DNA of 64,000 nt, taken from contig VJWM01000266.1 of NCBI GenBank assembly GCA_010909165.1, positions 115,921 through 179,920 on the forward strand, given 5' to 3'. Source of the stretch: Anthoceros angustus. Its lineage: Eukaryota; Streptophyta; Anthocerotopsida; Anthocerotales; Anthocerotaceae. Made by a program: the position numbers and the translations under genes. Positions 11,239 to 20,309 of this stretch are shown piece after piece. How positions within the stretch are numbered: position 1 is the first letter of the stretch; the number at the start of each line of letters is the position of its first letter. A model generated the notes under the pieces. That model was not told where the DNA came from. It searched no databases and was given only the letters and a program-made list of their open reading frames with translations.

Positions 11239-11434
11239 TGTCCTTGACCTCCTTCACACGGAGCACATGCCGGCTAGCCCCTGAATCCAATGTGTCTTGA
11301 GTCTGTCTCTGCAAGTACACATAGTCTCCGGGATGAAACTTCCGGACCTTGGGCCGGAAGTTTCTCGGTGCGTGAGCATGCGTAGGTATCCTCGGCTGGG
11401 CAATGCGTAAGTTGGCCATTGCCATCGGCATCAC
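11099..11434 (-). pseudogene. pol: Integrase C-terminal (GPY/F-like) segment of B
   Basis: Positively charged tail after the catalytic core: RNFRPKVRKFHPGDYVYLQR then RHVLRVKEVKDNGVLVLQG. 'F.PGDYVYL' and a short beta-rich stretch ending in a Gly are usual in Ty3 integrase tails. After VLVLQG the frame runs into shadow sequence, while the true continuation (GRGGHHLKLRSH) is in the PHD frame, so one indel lies near 11,220. Confidence 0.7.
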
Positions 11435-11916
11435 CCTCGAAATAGCTTGGCCCGCTCACCGATTGCCTTGGCCCAAGTAGTGGGGTCGTCCAGTCGCAAC
11501 ACCTCTTGCATCTGCTTCGCTATGGCAACCGGGGGGACAGGCTCCCTTCCAAACAGTAGGAAGTAAGGCGAGAAATGGGCCAAGGAGGCGTGTTTGCTCA
11601 TCCTATAACCCATGGCAATGTAGGGCAAGGCTAAATCCCAATCTGTCTTGCGAGTAGTCATACAAAGCTTGTGGAGTCCTTTCTTGGTGGTCTGTACATA
11701 TCTCTCCGCTAGCCCGTCTACCTGCGGGTGATCGCGACTAGTCCGTCTGTGATCAATCAGGGCAGAGTCAAGTAAGTCCTGGAATTCGCCCCTGAACTCT
11801 GAGCCTTGGTCGGTTAAGCACTCCGCGCAACTGCCAAACTTGCTAAGAACATTTTGTAGGAATGCCATAGCCGTGCTGCGTGATGACTTATCGGCAGGGC
11901 CACCAACTCCACCCAC
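11431..11916 (-). CDS. pol: Integrase catalytic core, second half (B)
   Basis: Inserts element DNA into the host genome. Shows the central Asp in ECLTDQGSEFRGEF and the catalytic Glu in HPQVDGLAERYVQTTKKGL, with 34 residues between them (35 is usual). Then LPYIAMGYRMSKHASLAHFSPYFLLFGREP, the standard 'P..LLFGR.P' end of a Ty3 core. It begins at about residue 10 after a frame change near 11,900 from the first half. The Asp and Glu are both present, so the core could be functional if the frame is restored by better sequence. Confidence 0.88.
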   Translation of the reverse strand: MGGVGGPADKSSRSTAMAFLQNVLSKFGSCAECLTDQGSEFRGEFQDLLDSALIDHRRTSRDHPQVDGLAERYVQTTKKGLHKLCMTTRKTDWDLALPYIAMGYRMSKHASLAHFSPYFLLFGREPVPPVAIAKQMQEVLRLDDPTTWAKAIGERAKLFRG

Positions 11917-12263
11917 TTGGAGAAATGCTCGATCATTACCATGACGTATACATTTCCCCTAGGTGTACGTGGCAGCTCACCTAGCAGGTCGCAGGACCAC
12001 CGGTAGAAAAGTCCCATGATGGACAAAGGGTGGAGTTGCGAGTGAGTGTCCCGAAAGTTAGCTTTCACCCTGTCACACTGCACGCACCTCGCCACCGCCT
12101 CTCTCACTTGCACGTACATTCCATGCCAATGGAAATGAGGGGTCAGCAAACTGTAAGTTCGCTTGACCCCGTAATGCCCCATGCCTTCATGAACACGGTT
12201 AACCAGCCCCTCGCGCTCGTGTGGTGGTGGTACTAATTTCTCAATACCGTTGCTCAGCTTCAC
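11814..12263 (-). CDS. pol: Integrase zinc-binding domain and first catalytic Asp (B)
   Basis: Starts with an H2C2 zinc-binding domain: VNRVHEGMGHYGVKRTYSLL then a Cys pair in VARCVQCDRVKANF. This is followed by the core's first strand with the first catalytic Asp (WSCDLLGELPRTPRG, then VYVMVMIEHFSKWVELVALP). After ALP the frame goes out of register and the core continues in 11,431-11,916. Upstream it abuts RNase H. Confidence 0.88.
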   Translation of the reverse strand: MKLSNGIEKLVPPPHEREGLVNRVHEGMGHYGVKRTYSLLTPHFHWHGMYVQVREAVARCVQCDRVKANFRDTHSQLHPLSIMGLFYRWSCDLLGELPRTPRGNVYVMVMIEHFSKWVELVALPISHHAARLWHSYKMFLASLAVARSA

Positions 12264-12275
12264 GACGGATAGTTG

Positions 12276-12860
12276 TCACCCGGTGATACAGCGGCTCGCC
12301 TCTGGATTCGCTCCTGCCAGCCGCACTCCTCCGTAGCCGGCCCCCAGTATGTAATGTAAGGTAACCGAGTCCCTCCATATGTCTTGTTGTGCGCGATGAT
12401 CCCGCTTCACATGCCCGCCCAAGACCACCATGGCCACCCACGAACGGGAGGGTATTTCATCATGGTCTTGTCGAGCCTCCGTGTTATCCAGGTCGCTGCC
12501 AATAGGGTTTCGGGACAGAGTATCAGCATTCTGATGGCAGACTCCCGGCCTGTGCACAATGTCGAAGTCATAGTCTTGCAGGGTCATTGCCCACCTTGCT
12601 AATTTGCCACTGAGTTTTGTGTTAGTCATGAGCCACTTTAGTGGCTGGTGATCCGTCACCAACGTGAACTTCCTACCGTAGAGATACGGTCTGAAGTGAC
12701 ACACACCCCATACAGCAGCCAGGCATTCTCCTTCGTAACTGCCATAATTGGCCTCGGCCTTGTTGTTGCTCCTGGAAGCATACGCCACTACCCGTTCATG
12801 ATCCCGCTCATCCACCGAGCCAAGATCCCCAGATGCTCCAACTGTAGCACAAAGGCTCAT
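12276..12860 (-). CDS. pol: RNase H domain (B)
   Basis: Degrades the RNA strand of the RNA-DNA hybrid during reverse transcription. The run VVAYASRSNNKAEANYGSYE, ECLAAVWGVCHFRPYLYGRK, FTLVTDHQPLKWLM and HRPGVCHQNADTLSR is the standard Ty3 RNase H signature with its acidic residues (Glu of ECLA, Asp of TDH, Asp of ADTLSR). The N-terminal strand with the first Asp is poorly readable. Downstream codons lead toward the integrase zinc domain. Confidence 0.9.
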   Translation of the reverse strand: MSLCATVGASGDLGSVDERDHERVVAYASRSNNKAEANYGSYEGECLAAVWGVCHFRPYLYGRKFTLVTDHQPLKWLMTNTKLSGKLARWAMTLQDYDFDIVHRPGVCHQNADTLSRNPIGSDLDNTEARQDHDEIPSRSWVAMVVLGGHVKRDHRAQQDIWRDSVTLHYILGAGYGGVRLAGANPEASRCITG

Positions 12861-13150
12861 CGAAGTTGGGTCGCCATGTGGCAGTGTCCACTAACCTACC
12901 CTTCATTTGAATGCTTCCCGGCACTCTATGCTCCATTCCCATTGCACATCCTTTCGCACAGTCGTTTCAACCGCTTTGCTGCTAAAACCTTGTATGTACA
13001 GATAATAGTTGCAGAGTCCTAGGAAAGCTCGAGGCGGACACATGCGTGGGTGGTGCTACCGCATAATGGCACAGACCTTTGCCGCATGTGGCATAACCCC
13101 TGCTAGGCACAATGCGATGGCCTAAATATGCCAACGTGTCCATGCCAAAC
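12861..13150 (-). pseudogene. pol: RT thumb/connection segment of B, broken
   Basis: Between the palm and RNase H the minus strand reads, with frame changes, CEFG.DTLAYLGHRIVP, CHYAVAPPTH and SFLGLCNYY, matching the usual 'KCEFG...YLGH.I...G...FLGL.NYYR' connection. No uninterrupted frame covers it. Confidence 0.6.
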
Positions 13151-13690
13151 TCACACTTGGCTGGGTGGCATGTGAGCCTTCCTTAGCCTCTTGAATAGGT
13201 CTTCGAGATGCTCCAGGTGTGACTCAAAGTCTGGGCTATGTACCAGTACGTCATCGATATAACACAGCATGTTAGCAGCTCCTGCTAACACCTTGTCCAT
13301 CACCCTCTGGAAGGTGACCGGTGCGTTTCTGAAGCCGAAGGGCATAACCAGCCACTCCCACAGCTGCTGAGAGCCATGAAAAGCGGTCTTGTGAATGTCC
13401 TCCTCCGTGATAGGGATTTGGTTGAATCCCTGCCTCAAATCCAGCGTTGCGAAGAATGTTGACCTGCCTATGTTGTCAAACAGCTCCTCAGGTGTCGGCA
13501 TAGGGTACCGTCTCCGGGTGGCTGCGTTGATAGGTCGATAGTCTCACATGCGCTCCGCCCAAAGCCCTTGTCCTTTTTCGGATGGACCGTGGTCAAAACT
13601 GAGACGGCGATCACCGTCAGAAAGTTCGACACCGTCGTCCACGTTGCCATTCGGACTTGCTCATCAGACGCCCGTAGATGGGTTCGGTGG
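13151..13690 (-). pseudogene. pol: Reverse transcriptase palm (B)
   Basis: Copies element RNA into DNA. The clean frame 13,151-13,501 has LFDNIGRSTFFATLDLRQGF (catalytic Asp in TLDL), IPITEEDIHKTAF, MPFGFRNAPVTFQRVMD and MLCYIDDVLVHS, in which the YIDD box supplies the other two catalytic Asp. The upstream part (13,502-13,690), with the VKKKDG-type motif read as TVHPKKDKG, is in another frame. All three catalytic aspartates are present. Confidence 0.9.
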
Positions 13691-13990
13691 TCGACGATTG
13701 AACTTCATAATGTTGCAGCGCTTGAGCTCTTGCATAGAAAATGCAAAGCAATCTGCATACTCGCTAATAAGTCCCGTCAACCTCTGCTTCTGTTGGTCAT
13801 CCAGCTGAGGTCCCATGGTCCAGGGGAACCTAGCAGCGGTTTGTGACTCCTTCCCCACTTCAGGCAGTGCCGAATTTCCTCCCTTGTCCACATCCGGCGG
13901 TGATGCTGACAAGGTGTGTTTCTGAAAGTTGGGGCAATTAGACCATTTTGGAACATACTCCCCCCCCCCAGCATTGAGCCGATAGTTCAA
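13664..13990 (-). CDS. pol: Start of RT and linker after the methyltransferase (B)
   Basis: A 108-codon frame. Its second half (RLTGLISEYADCFAFSMQEL) is the usual entry to a Ty3 RT ('L..LL.EY.D.FA.S..EL'). The first half (YVPKWSNCPNFQKHTLSASP) links it to the methyltransferase. It overlaps slightly with the end of the methyltransferase frame, which shows the two are consecutive parts of one polyprotein. Confidence 0.75.
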   Translation of the reverse strand: MNYRLNAGGGEYVPKWSNCPNFQKHTLSASPPDVDKGGNSALPEVGKESQTAARFPWTMGPQLDDQQKQRLTGLISEYADCFAFSMQELKRCNIMKFNRRPPNPSTGV

Positions 13991-14316
13991 GTGAGTGAAC
14001 CACAGGAAGGCGGTGCCTGCATCGGTGACAGTGAAAAGAGCGGCATCACGGGGGCCGGTGGCTGGCAGGTCGGTACGGAATGCCGAGGACGGATGCTAAC
14101 CAACCAGGTGATGGCATGCAGATCCATGGCCTTCCCTAAGGCCGCTTGACGTTGAGCCTGCGTGGCCGGTTGTGCGGTGGCAGGTTTTAAAGCCATGGCT
14201 CGCTCCCGTTCCTCAACAGTGGGTTCCTCCCAGATCTGGGTGTTCACATTCAGCAACAAGCCATTGCCCTGGCCTCTATACGCATAAGATCCGGAAGCGA
14301 TAGCGTCGGCGTGCAC
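13987..14316 (-). pseudogene. DNMT3-like methyltransferase, motifs IX-X (B)
   Basis: C-terminal part of the cytosine methyltransferase. EEPTVEERERAMAL corresponds to the 'E..MGF' box before the target-recognition end. RQAALGKAMDLHAITWLV corresponds to motif X ('R...LG.S..V.....L'), which completes the SAM-binding fold in DNMT3/DRM enzymes. It follows the main frame after one frame change near 14,290 and leads directly into the RT linker. Confidence 0.65.
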
Positions 14317-14879
14317 CTAGATTTACCCGGCGTGTTGGTAGGGAACCATGGGGCCCTCTCTGGAGCGTGCACCGGCCGAGGCTGGTGAAATGATTCCAGC
14401 ACATCTGTGAGGCATAAGTTGATGTCCCGTTTGGTATGTTGTAAGGTGAGCTCCAACACGGACAAGGGCACTAAGTTTGTCCAGTAATTGCGCAGCCAGT
14501 GTGCGTAACTGCCCACTTGTGCTGCATCCATGAGCAAAGGTGGCCCAACCATATGCTGAATAATAGCCATGTCTTGCTGAAGTTGCGGTCGCGAGTCTAA
14601 CTGAGCTGGTGCATTCTCAAGCAAGTATGCAACTCCTGGGTTGTTCTGTTGTGCCCATCGCAAGATGCGACAGAGCTCCCGAAACAATCCTGATCGTGGG
14701 TCCTGAAGGCTGCTCCTTTGCCGACCTGTGAACCCCACGGCCTCGGCGGCTATGATGAAATCCACCGCCCAAGGGCTCGTACATCTTGTTGGTTGGATGT
14801 AGCGAACATCTTGAGGCAGTGCACTAAAGGCATTGTGAACTGCGGTCTCTGTAAATGTTGGATAGTCCCTAAAAACCAT
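14250..14879 (-). CDS. DNMT3-like cytosine-5 DNA methyltransferase, motifs IV-VIII (B)
   Basis: Transfers a methyl group from SAM to cytosine C5 in DNA. Residues 36-44 (PWAVDFIIA) lead into motif IV, 58-66 read LQDPRSGLF, 85-91 (YLLENAP) are motif VI with the Glu-Asn pair, and 123-136 (GSYAHWLRNYWTNL) resemble motif VIII of the DNMT3/DRM type ('..AHR.R..W.N'). Motif IV should hold the catalytic Cys, but as written it reads AAEAVGFTG, so the Cys is missing. The family C copy reads GWECQDYP there. The B sequence at this point contains a CAG-type site like those that vary between copies elsewhere. It lies between protease (motif I is in the preceding frame) and RT. Confidence 0.82.
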   Translation of the reverse strand: MVFRDYPTFTETAVHNAFSALPQDVRYIQPTRCTSPWAVDFIIAAEAVGFTGRQRSSLQDPRSGLFRELCRILRWAQQNNPGVAYLLENAPAQLDSRPQLQQDMAIIQHMVGPPLLMDAAQVGSYAHWLRNYWTNLVPLSVLELTLQHTKRDINLCLTDVLESFHQPRPVHAPERAPWFPTNTPGKSRCTPTLSLPDLMRIEARAMACC

Positions 14880-14895
14880 GAACCACGAAGGCCAA

Positions 14896-15387
14896 TCATT
14901 TGCTGGGCACTCTGTCTAATAAGCATAGTGTTGAACCTTGATGCCCAGTTTCAATAAAACTTGAGGACACTTGAGATACCCCAAATAATTCCAGCACCGT
15001 AATGCCATCCTCATGGTCGGGCCGGATAGTGTGTGATCCATGTCTGGCGGTTGCGATTCTGAAGTCTTCGTGATCCTCGCCCAATGTAAGCTCCTCATGC
15101 AAGATGGTAACCGCACGTGTGACCTGCTCTTGTGCCTGCAGTTTTAACCCCCGTAGGCCGTCTCTGCTAGGTGAAGCTGGTGTTGCTGAGAATGCCGCTG
15201 CTACTTCAGCCTCATCACATTCTTCATCTTCACATGCTGCTAAGGCGCGCCCAATGATCACTGGCTGAGCCCCGGTGTCTAATAACACCACCTTCGGGGC
15301 ATAGCCATTGACTAAGACCTGACCCTCGCGATTATCCACTAGCGCATTGTTGACTTTGGCTGCCGCCCTATTGGTGGGTTGCACCAC
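14896..15387 (-). CDS. pol: Retropepsin and methyltransferase motif I (B)
   Basis: The first part is an aspartic protease that would cut the polyprotein: NNALVDNREGQVLVNGYAPK then VVLLDTGAQPVIIGRALA with the catalytic Asp-Thr-Gly. After about 75 residues with no known motif, the frame reaches DHEDGITVLELFGVSQVSS. 'VLELFGG' is the SAM-binding motif I of C5 methyltransferases, so protease and methyltransferase are in one frame here. The frame is lost soon after and resumes in 14,250-14,879. The same protease text (ALVNNRE..IEINGFAPR) is in family C. Confidence 0.85.
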   Translation of the reverse strand: MVQPTNRAAAKVNNALVDNREGQVLVNGYAPKVVLLDTGAQPVIIGRALAACEDEECDEAEVAAAFSATPASPSRDGLRGLKLQAQEQVTRAVTILHEELTLGEDHEDFRIATARHGSHTIRPDHEDGITVLELFGVSQVSSSFIETGHQGSTLCLLDRVPSK

Positions 15388-15939
15388 GGGTTGTTCCTAA
15401 ACTCTGAGGCAGTTGGGTGAGCTTCAGCTTTTTGCCGAGCTTACTAGGCATGACCATACTTCTAGCTGGTTTGAGAACCCGGACAAGTTGAATTGTCATT
15501 CCCCACCGTTTAACAACAATATGCGCACCGACCTCATTCTACCTGCCCGGCGAAAATCGGGTTGTCCACACCCGTTTGGCCAGCTCAGGCCCATGCATCA
15601 GGGTGGTGACCCAGGTCAGCCAGCTTTATCATCGAGTGGATTCGACTGACCTTCTCGGCTCGAGGCGATCTGAATACGGGGAGATGGTCTTCCTCTCGCT
15701 GGGCTGTAGGGACAGTGGTAGCGGTTCAAAAGACTTAGGCATGACTGCTCTAGCCCCTCGTAACCTAGTGTGGACTCCTTGAGTCTGGGTGGCCAACACT
15801 TGTCCTACCCATGAACTGGGGAGAGCCTGCACTGGTTCCTCTCCTTCTAGTGCCTGCTCACTAGGAATGGTGTGGGTGGCACAAGCCTCATATGTTGGCC
15901 CGTAATCCTCCTCCTGGCTCCGCTATACGGTGACTGCAA
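15388..15939 (-). pseudogene. Gag-protease linker of B
   Basis: Low-complexity linker with many frame changes. It contains MPKSFEPLP at about 15,740, which recurs in family C at about 27,365 and 32,425, supporting common descent of B and C. Confidence 0.5.
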
Positions 15940-17340
15940 TCCCGCAACTGAGCAGTGGTCAAATTCTTCGTCAATGTGCTCACACAGCTGGCGTTGCCAT
16001 GGCCGTTTCAACAGCGGTCATTTTGTCTCCAGTGACCTTACACTTGGCCTTATCATGATGTACCTCTTGGTGACCTTGGCGGAAGCCGGCTCGACGGGTG
16101 TGGCGTGCGTCGACCTCAGATGCCTCCTGCCTTTGGCAGTCAGCAGAGGTCCCTAATCTCTGCGTTGGTGCTTTTGAAGCACCTACTCATGGGCTTTTGG
16201 CAATGAGTGCAAAACAACGATTCCACTGGGCATTTACAGGCTGGGGACAAATGGTCGGTGCTGCCACACCTGTTGCAGAGGGATACAAAAGTGGCAGCTG
16301 TCACGGGCTTGGTCCTAGCATCCTTGACTTTTGAACTCGCTCCATGACTACCTCCTGAAGTCCCCACTCCTGTTTTGCCTGCGAACATGTTCTGATAATG
16401 GGAGAACGCCTTGGTATGCTTAGAGGCATATGCTGAAAAGGCGATCTCCTTCTTCTCTGCCTCCTGGTAGACTTGGTCCAGCGTATAATTGTCGCCATAC
16501 TTGTCTACCGGTCGTGAGCAATTTGGAAATGAAAAAGTGGGTCGCCCGCCAGAACTTTGAGCCGCTCGATCCGTAAGCATACCGGTTCCATCCTCACTCG
16601 CAAGCTGAAAGCCATCCGCACCGCTTTCACCTTTCTTTCGTGTAAATGCCGTCAACTCCGCTATCTTCTCGGGTCTTCAACGGAAGGCTTTCTCCACGTC
16701 AAGAACTCCTCAACCGGGTTCTCAAACTGGGCACGCCTAAGAACTCATCCAGCCCCGCAGAGCTACACCGATCTTGGGCACTCATGGTCACCACGGTGGG
16801 TGGCGCTATCAGAGCGCGACGCCGTCATCTGCTTGATGGGCAGCCACCGCCAAAGAAATTGTTATAAGCCACCGCAGTGCCGTGATATGCGGGTTTGGCA
16901 TCTTGACCTCGGCCAATAGATCCGCTTGGTGGACCTCATACAGTCCAGCGCTTCATCGACCATGTAGCCAGGCAATTGTTCGAACATGTAGCGATGAGTA
17001 TACGCATTCCCATGCTTGAACTTCACCCTGCTAATCAAGAAATTGTAATAGAGCTTGAAATCTCTAAGAGATTGTGTTCCAGGCCTACCCGAGAACTTCT
17101 CTGACTTGCTCCCTGTTGAGGCAGACCCCTCCATGGTGTCAGACTCAGATCCGTCAGCCTCCCCACCGGAACCTCCAGATGCGGACGCACTATCCCGGTC
17201 GGGGACCAACCATGTTACTGGCGGCGGCGTTAGTCAATCCTCCAACGGGTGCACACACTGCACACCCCTAGCACCACCGGCTCGTGACCTTGTAAACAAC
17301 CCTTGCTCCTCGCTCTCGACTATGGCACCACCAATCCACA
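15940..17340 (-). pseudogene. gag: Gag of B, protease-proximal copy
   Basis: The capsid-like part is at 16,862-17,209: LRDFKLYYNFLISRVKFKHG then RYMFEQLPGYMVDEALDCM. Downstream, 16,140-16,655 has KYGDNYTLDQVYQEAEKKEI, the same 'YTL..VY..A.K' box as family C. A zinc knuckle CNRCGSTDHLSPAC and a damaged CTHCQKPMSRC follow. It is one of two tandem copies about 1.39 kb apart; this one is closest to pol and is the natural continuation into protease. Confidence 0.75.
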
Positions 17341-18837
17341 GTGGCTAGCTTAGTGGTCAAATTTCTCAATGTGCTCACGGAGCGTTGCCATGGCCGTTTC
17401 CAACGCGGTCATTTTGTCTCCAGCGGCTGCAGCCTTCTGCTTGGCCTTATCCCGCCGGTACTTGCTCTTGGTGACACTGGCGGAAACCGACCCGTGTGGC
17501 GGTAGTGCCGACCTCGGAGTGCCTCCCTTTGTAGTCCCAACGGAGGTCCTCGGCGTATCTGCGTTGGGGTGCTTTTGGAAGCACACACTGACTACATGGC
17601 CTGGCTTTTGGCAATGAGTGCAAAACAACGATTCCAGGCATTTCTGTTTGGGGACAAATGGTCGGTCTTTACCACACTGTGCGGAGGGATACAAAGTGGC
17701 GGTATCACGGGCTTGGTCCTAGCATCCTTGACTTTTGAACTCGCTCCATGACTACCTCCTGAAGTCCCCACTCCTGTTTTGCCTGCGAACATGTTCGATA
17801 ATGGGAACGCCTTGGTATGCTTAGAGGCATATCTTTGAAAAGCGATCTCCTTCTTCTCGCCTCTGATAGACTTGGTCCAGCGTATAATTGTCGCCATACT
17901 TGTCTACCGGTCGTGAGCGACTGGAAATGAAAAAGTGGGTCGACTTCCGGCGCCGAGAACTTTGAGTACACTTCACGATCCGTAAGCATACCGGTTCCAT
18001 CCCAAAACCCTAGCGCTTTGAAAGCCATCCGCACCGCTTTCACCTTTCTTTCGTGTAAATCATCAACTCCGCTATCTTCTCGGGTCTTCAACGGAAGGCT
18101 TTCTCGAATCTTGAAGAACTCCTCAACCGGGTTCTCAAACTTGGGCGTCTAAGAACTCATCGATCCGCGATAGCCACGGCGATCTTGGGCACTCATGGTC
18201 ACCACGGTGGGTGGCGCTACCGTAGCGGCGGGTGCCTCATCGTGATGGGCAGCCACCGCCGACAAATTGTTATAAGCCGGTATGCCGTGATATGCGGGTT
18301 TGGCATCTTGACCTCGGCCAATAGATCCGCTTGGTGGACCTCATACAGTCCAGCGCTTCATCGACCATGTAGCGAGGCAATTGTTCGAACATGTAGCGAT
18401 GAGTATCGCATTCCCATGCTTGAACTTCACCCGCTAATCAAGAAATTGTAATAGAGCTTGAAATCTCTAAGATTGTGTTCGAGCCTGAGAACTTCTCGAC
18501 TTGCTCCTGTTGAGGCGGACCCCTCCATGGTGTCGGACTCGGATCCGACCTCCCCACGGAACCTCCGGATGCGGTGCACTATCCCGTGGGACCAACCATG
18601 TTACTGGCGGCGGGCGTTAGTCAATCCTCCAGCGGGTGCACACGGCACACCTAGCACCAGCACCAGCTCGGGTGACCTTGTAAACAACCCTTGCTCCTGT
18701 TTTTCAGCTTCCTTAGCAACGAATGCGCCGCCCTCGAGCTCCACTCCGCTCCGGCCAAGGTCGTCGAGGTACAGCTCTGCTCCGCAACTGGTAAGCTGGC
18801 TCTGAGTCTCCCTCGTCCGATGGCATGCCCCATGCAC
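17341..18837 (-). pseudogene. gag: Gag of B, distal duplicate with N-terminus
   Basis: Second gag copy. It holds the likely start (MHGACHRTRETQSQL at 18,837), a middle segment HERKVKAVRMAFKALGFWDG then TGMLTDREVYSKF (17,705-18,091), and zinc knuckles in which the second is intact (CTHCQKPGHVVSVC, 17,350-17,694). Compared with the protease-proximal copy, CAG in one copy is often CGG in the other (for example 17,131 versus 18,532). Confidence 0.72.
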
Positions 18838-18866
18838 CCACCAACCGGCGTATGAACCCAGTTAGT

Positions 18867-20010
18867 GCGCCCAGTCTAACGGTCGCCCATCGTGATAGTG
18901 CAGTAGCGACAACCAGAGTGAAAACTCCTGTCCTTATTTAGACCTCAAGGTTGCATTCCCCAAGGTCGTGAGAGTTAGCTCTGGGCAAGCCTGATCACTG
19001 ATACACGCGTTGCCCGGGTTACTGTTTGAGTTGCAGTAAGTGCATAGCAATCAGCAGCCGTTCATGCCCACAAACGTCAATCACTCCCACAACAGACACT
19101 CCAATTGCGACAGATTGAATGCACTTGACAAGTTGTTTGCGTGAGTGTACTACCGAAGCTCGAACGCTCACCAGCTTCCAGCCTATGACTTCTAACAAGC
19201 GATCTCCTAAGGTCAAGGCTTGCACTTAGCCGTTGGTTCTCTCTCCGCGCTACGCATGCTCATATCCTGCTTTTCCCATGCGCCGGGATGGCGCCCCGCA
19301 TACATATGCTTCACCGAGTCGACGTCCGGGACTTGTGTTGATCCGCCTGCGTCACCCCGCCTCCAAATTTAGGATTTGCAAGTCGTCTGACGTTTCCGCC
19401 GTGAAGTTAATCGCTAGTGTGACCTAGTGCCCATCCGAGCCGATGATCAAGAGCCACGTGGTGGCTAACCCTAACCCTAGCGCCGCTTAACTAATCACTC
19501 CACAACAGACACTCCGGACAATTGCGCGAGATTGAATGCGAAATTGACAAGTTGTTTGCGTGAGCAACTACTGTTGAGCTCGAGCGTTCACGGTTTCCAG
19601 CTATGACTTCTAACAACTGATTCTCCTAAGGCCGAAGGCTTGCACTTAGCTGTTGGTTCTCTCTCCTGGCGGTTACGCGTTCATCCCGTTTTCCCATGCG
19701 CCGGGGATGGCAGTCCTGTCCACATAATGCTTCAGCTGGAGTCGACGTCCGGGGACTTGTGTTGATCCGCCCGCGCGTCACCCTGCTCCAGCTGGGATTT
19801 GCAAGCCCGTCCTTGACAGCCCTGCCGTGAAGCACTGCTAGTGTGACCTAGTGCCCATCCGAGCTGATGATCAAGTGCGAGCCACGTGGTGGCTAACCTA
19901 ACCCTAGCGCGCTTAACTAACTACCTCCCGTCTCACTTATTATCTAAATAACAAATGAATAGCTGATACGCTCTATCCTACCTTGGGCATGTGTCGGACA
20001 CAGTCGGCAC
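18867..20010 (-). repeat. LTR material at the 5' side of element B, internally duplicated
   Basis: Matches the left-side LTR sequence: CCCATCGTGATAGTGC at about 18,882 through CTTATTATCTAAATAACAAATG at about 19,935. A roughly 430-bp segment (CACTCCACAACAGACACTCC to CTAGCGCCGCTTAAC) is present twice in tandem, at about 19,080-19,495 and 19,496-19,920. Confidence 0.7.
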
Positions 20011-20235
20011 TTCAGCTTGTCATAGGAGGTAGCGTCTCTTGGCACAAACCATTCCCTTCGGAACGAATCCTAGGCATACAACGACATTGAGGGTGAATGT
20101 GGACCTCATGGTGTCTCTAGACACGGGTTGTCATTCCACATTTTGGCACCGTTGCCGGGGAATGAAACTGCTGTCAAGGATGTAGGTGAACTAACCGTAG
20201 CCTAGGTAGAGAGTCTGATATTAATAGATTGATAG
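20011..20235 (+). mobile_element. LTR end and tRNA-Asp-type primer site of another Ty3 element
   Basis: Sequence ending CATTCCACA at 20,140 is followed at 20,144-20,161 by TGGCACCGTTGCCGGGGA, close to the plant Ty3 primer site TGGCGCCGTTGCCGGGGA complementary to the 3' end of tRNA-Asp. The same arrangement precedes gag at 51,458. No gag follows here, so the element is cut short. Confidence 0.65.
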
Positions 20236-20309
20236 ATGGATGCCTCGGGGGAAGACAAGTGACTCTGGGTCAGACTGTGGGGAAACGCCCTTAGCAAGGC
20301 GGCAACCAT

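Larger units (their letters stand above)
10936..18866 (-). mobile_element. Ty3/gypsy element B: gag-PR-DNMT-RT-RH-IN-PHD
   Basis: Internal region of a Ty3-type LTR retrotransposon on the minus strand. Domain order from high to low coordinate is gag (duplicated, 18,837-15,940), linker, aspartic protease, DNMT3-like cytosine methyltransferase, reverse transcriptase, RNase H, integrase zinc-binding and core domains, a GPY/F-type tail and a PHD finger. RT-RNase H-integrase order marks it as Ty3, not copia. Every domain is recognisable but frames change between most of them. Related LTR sequence lies on both sides. Confidence 0.9.

Noticed and set aside
11099-11434. Possible chromodomain at the B integrase end
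   Set aside because: I looked for the aromatic cage and 'YLVKW.G' box of chromodomains and found none; the C-terminus is a PHD finger instead.
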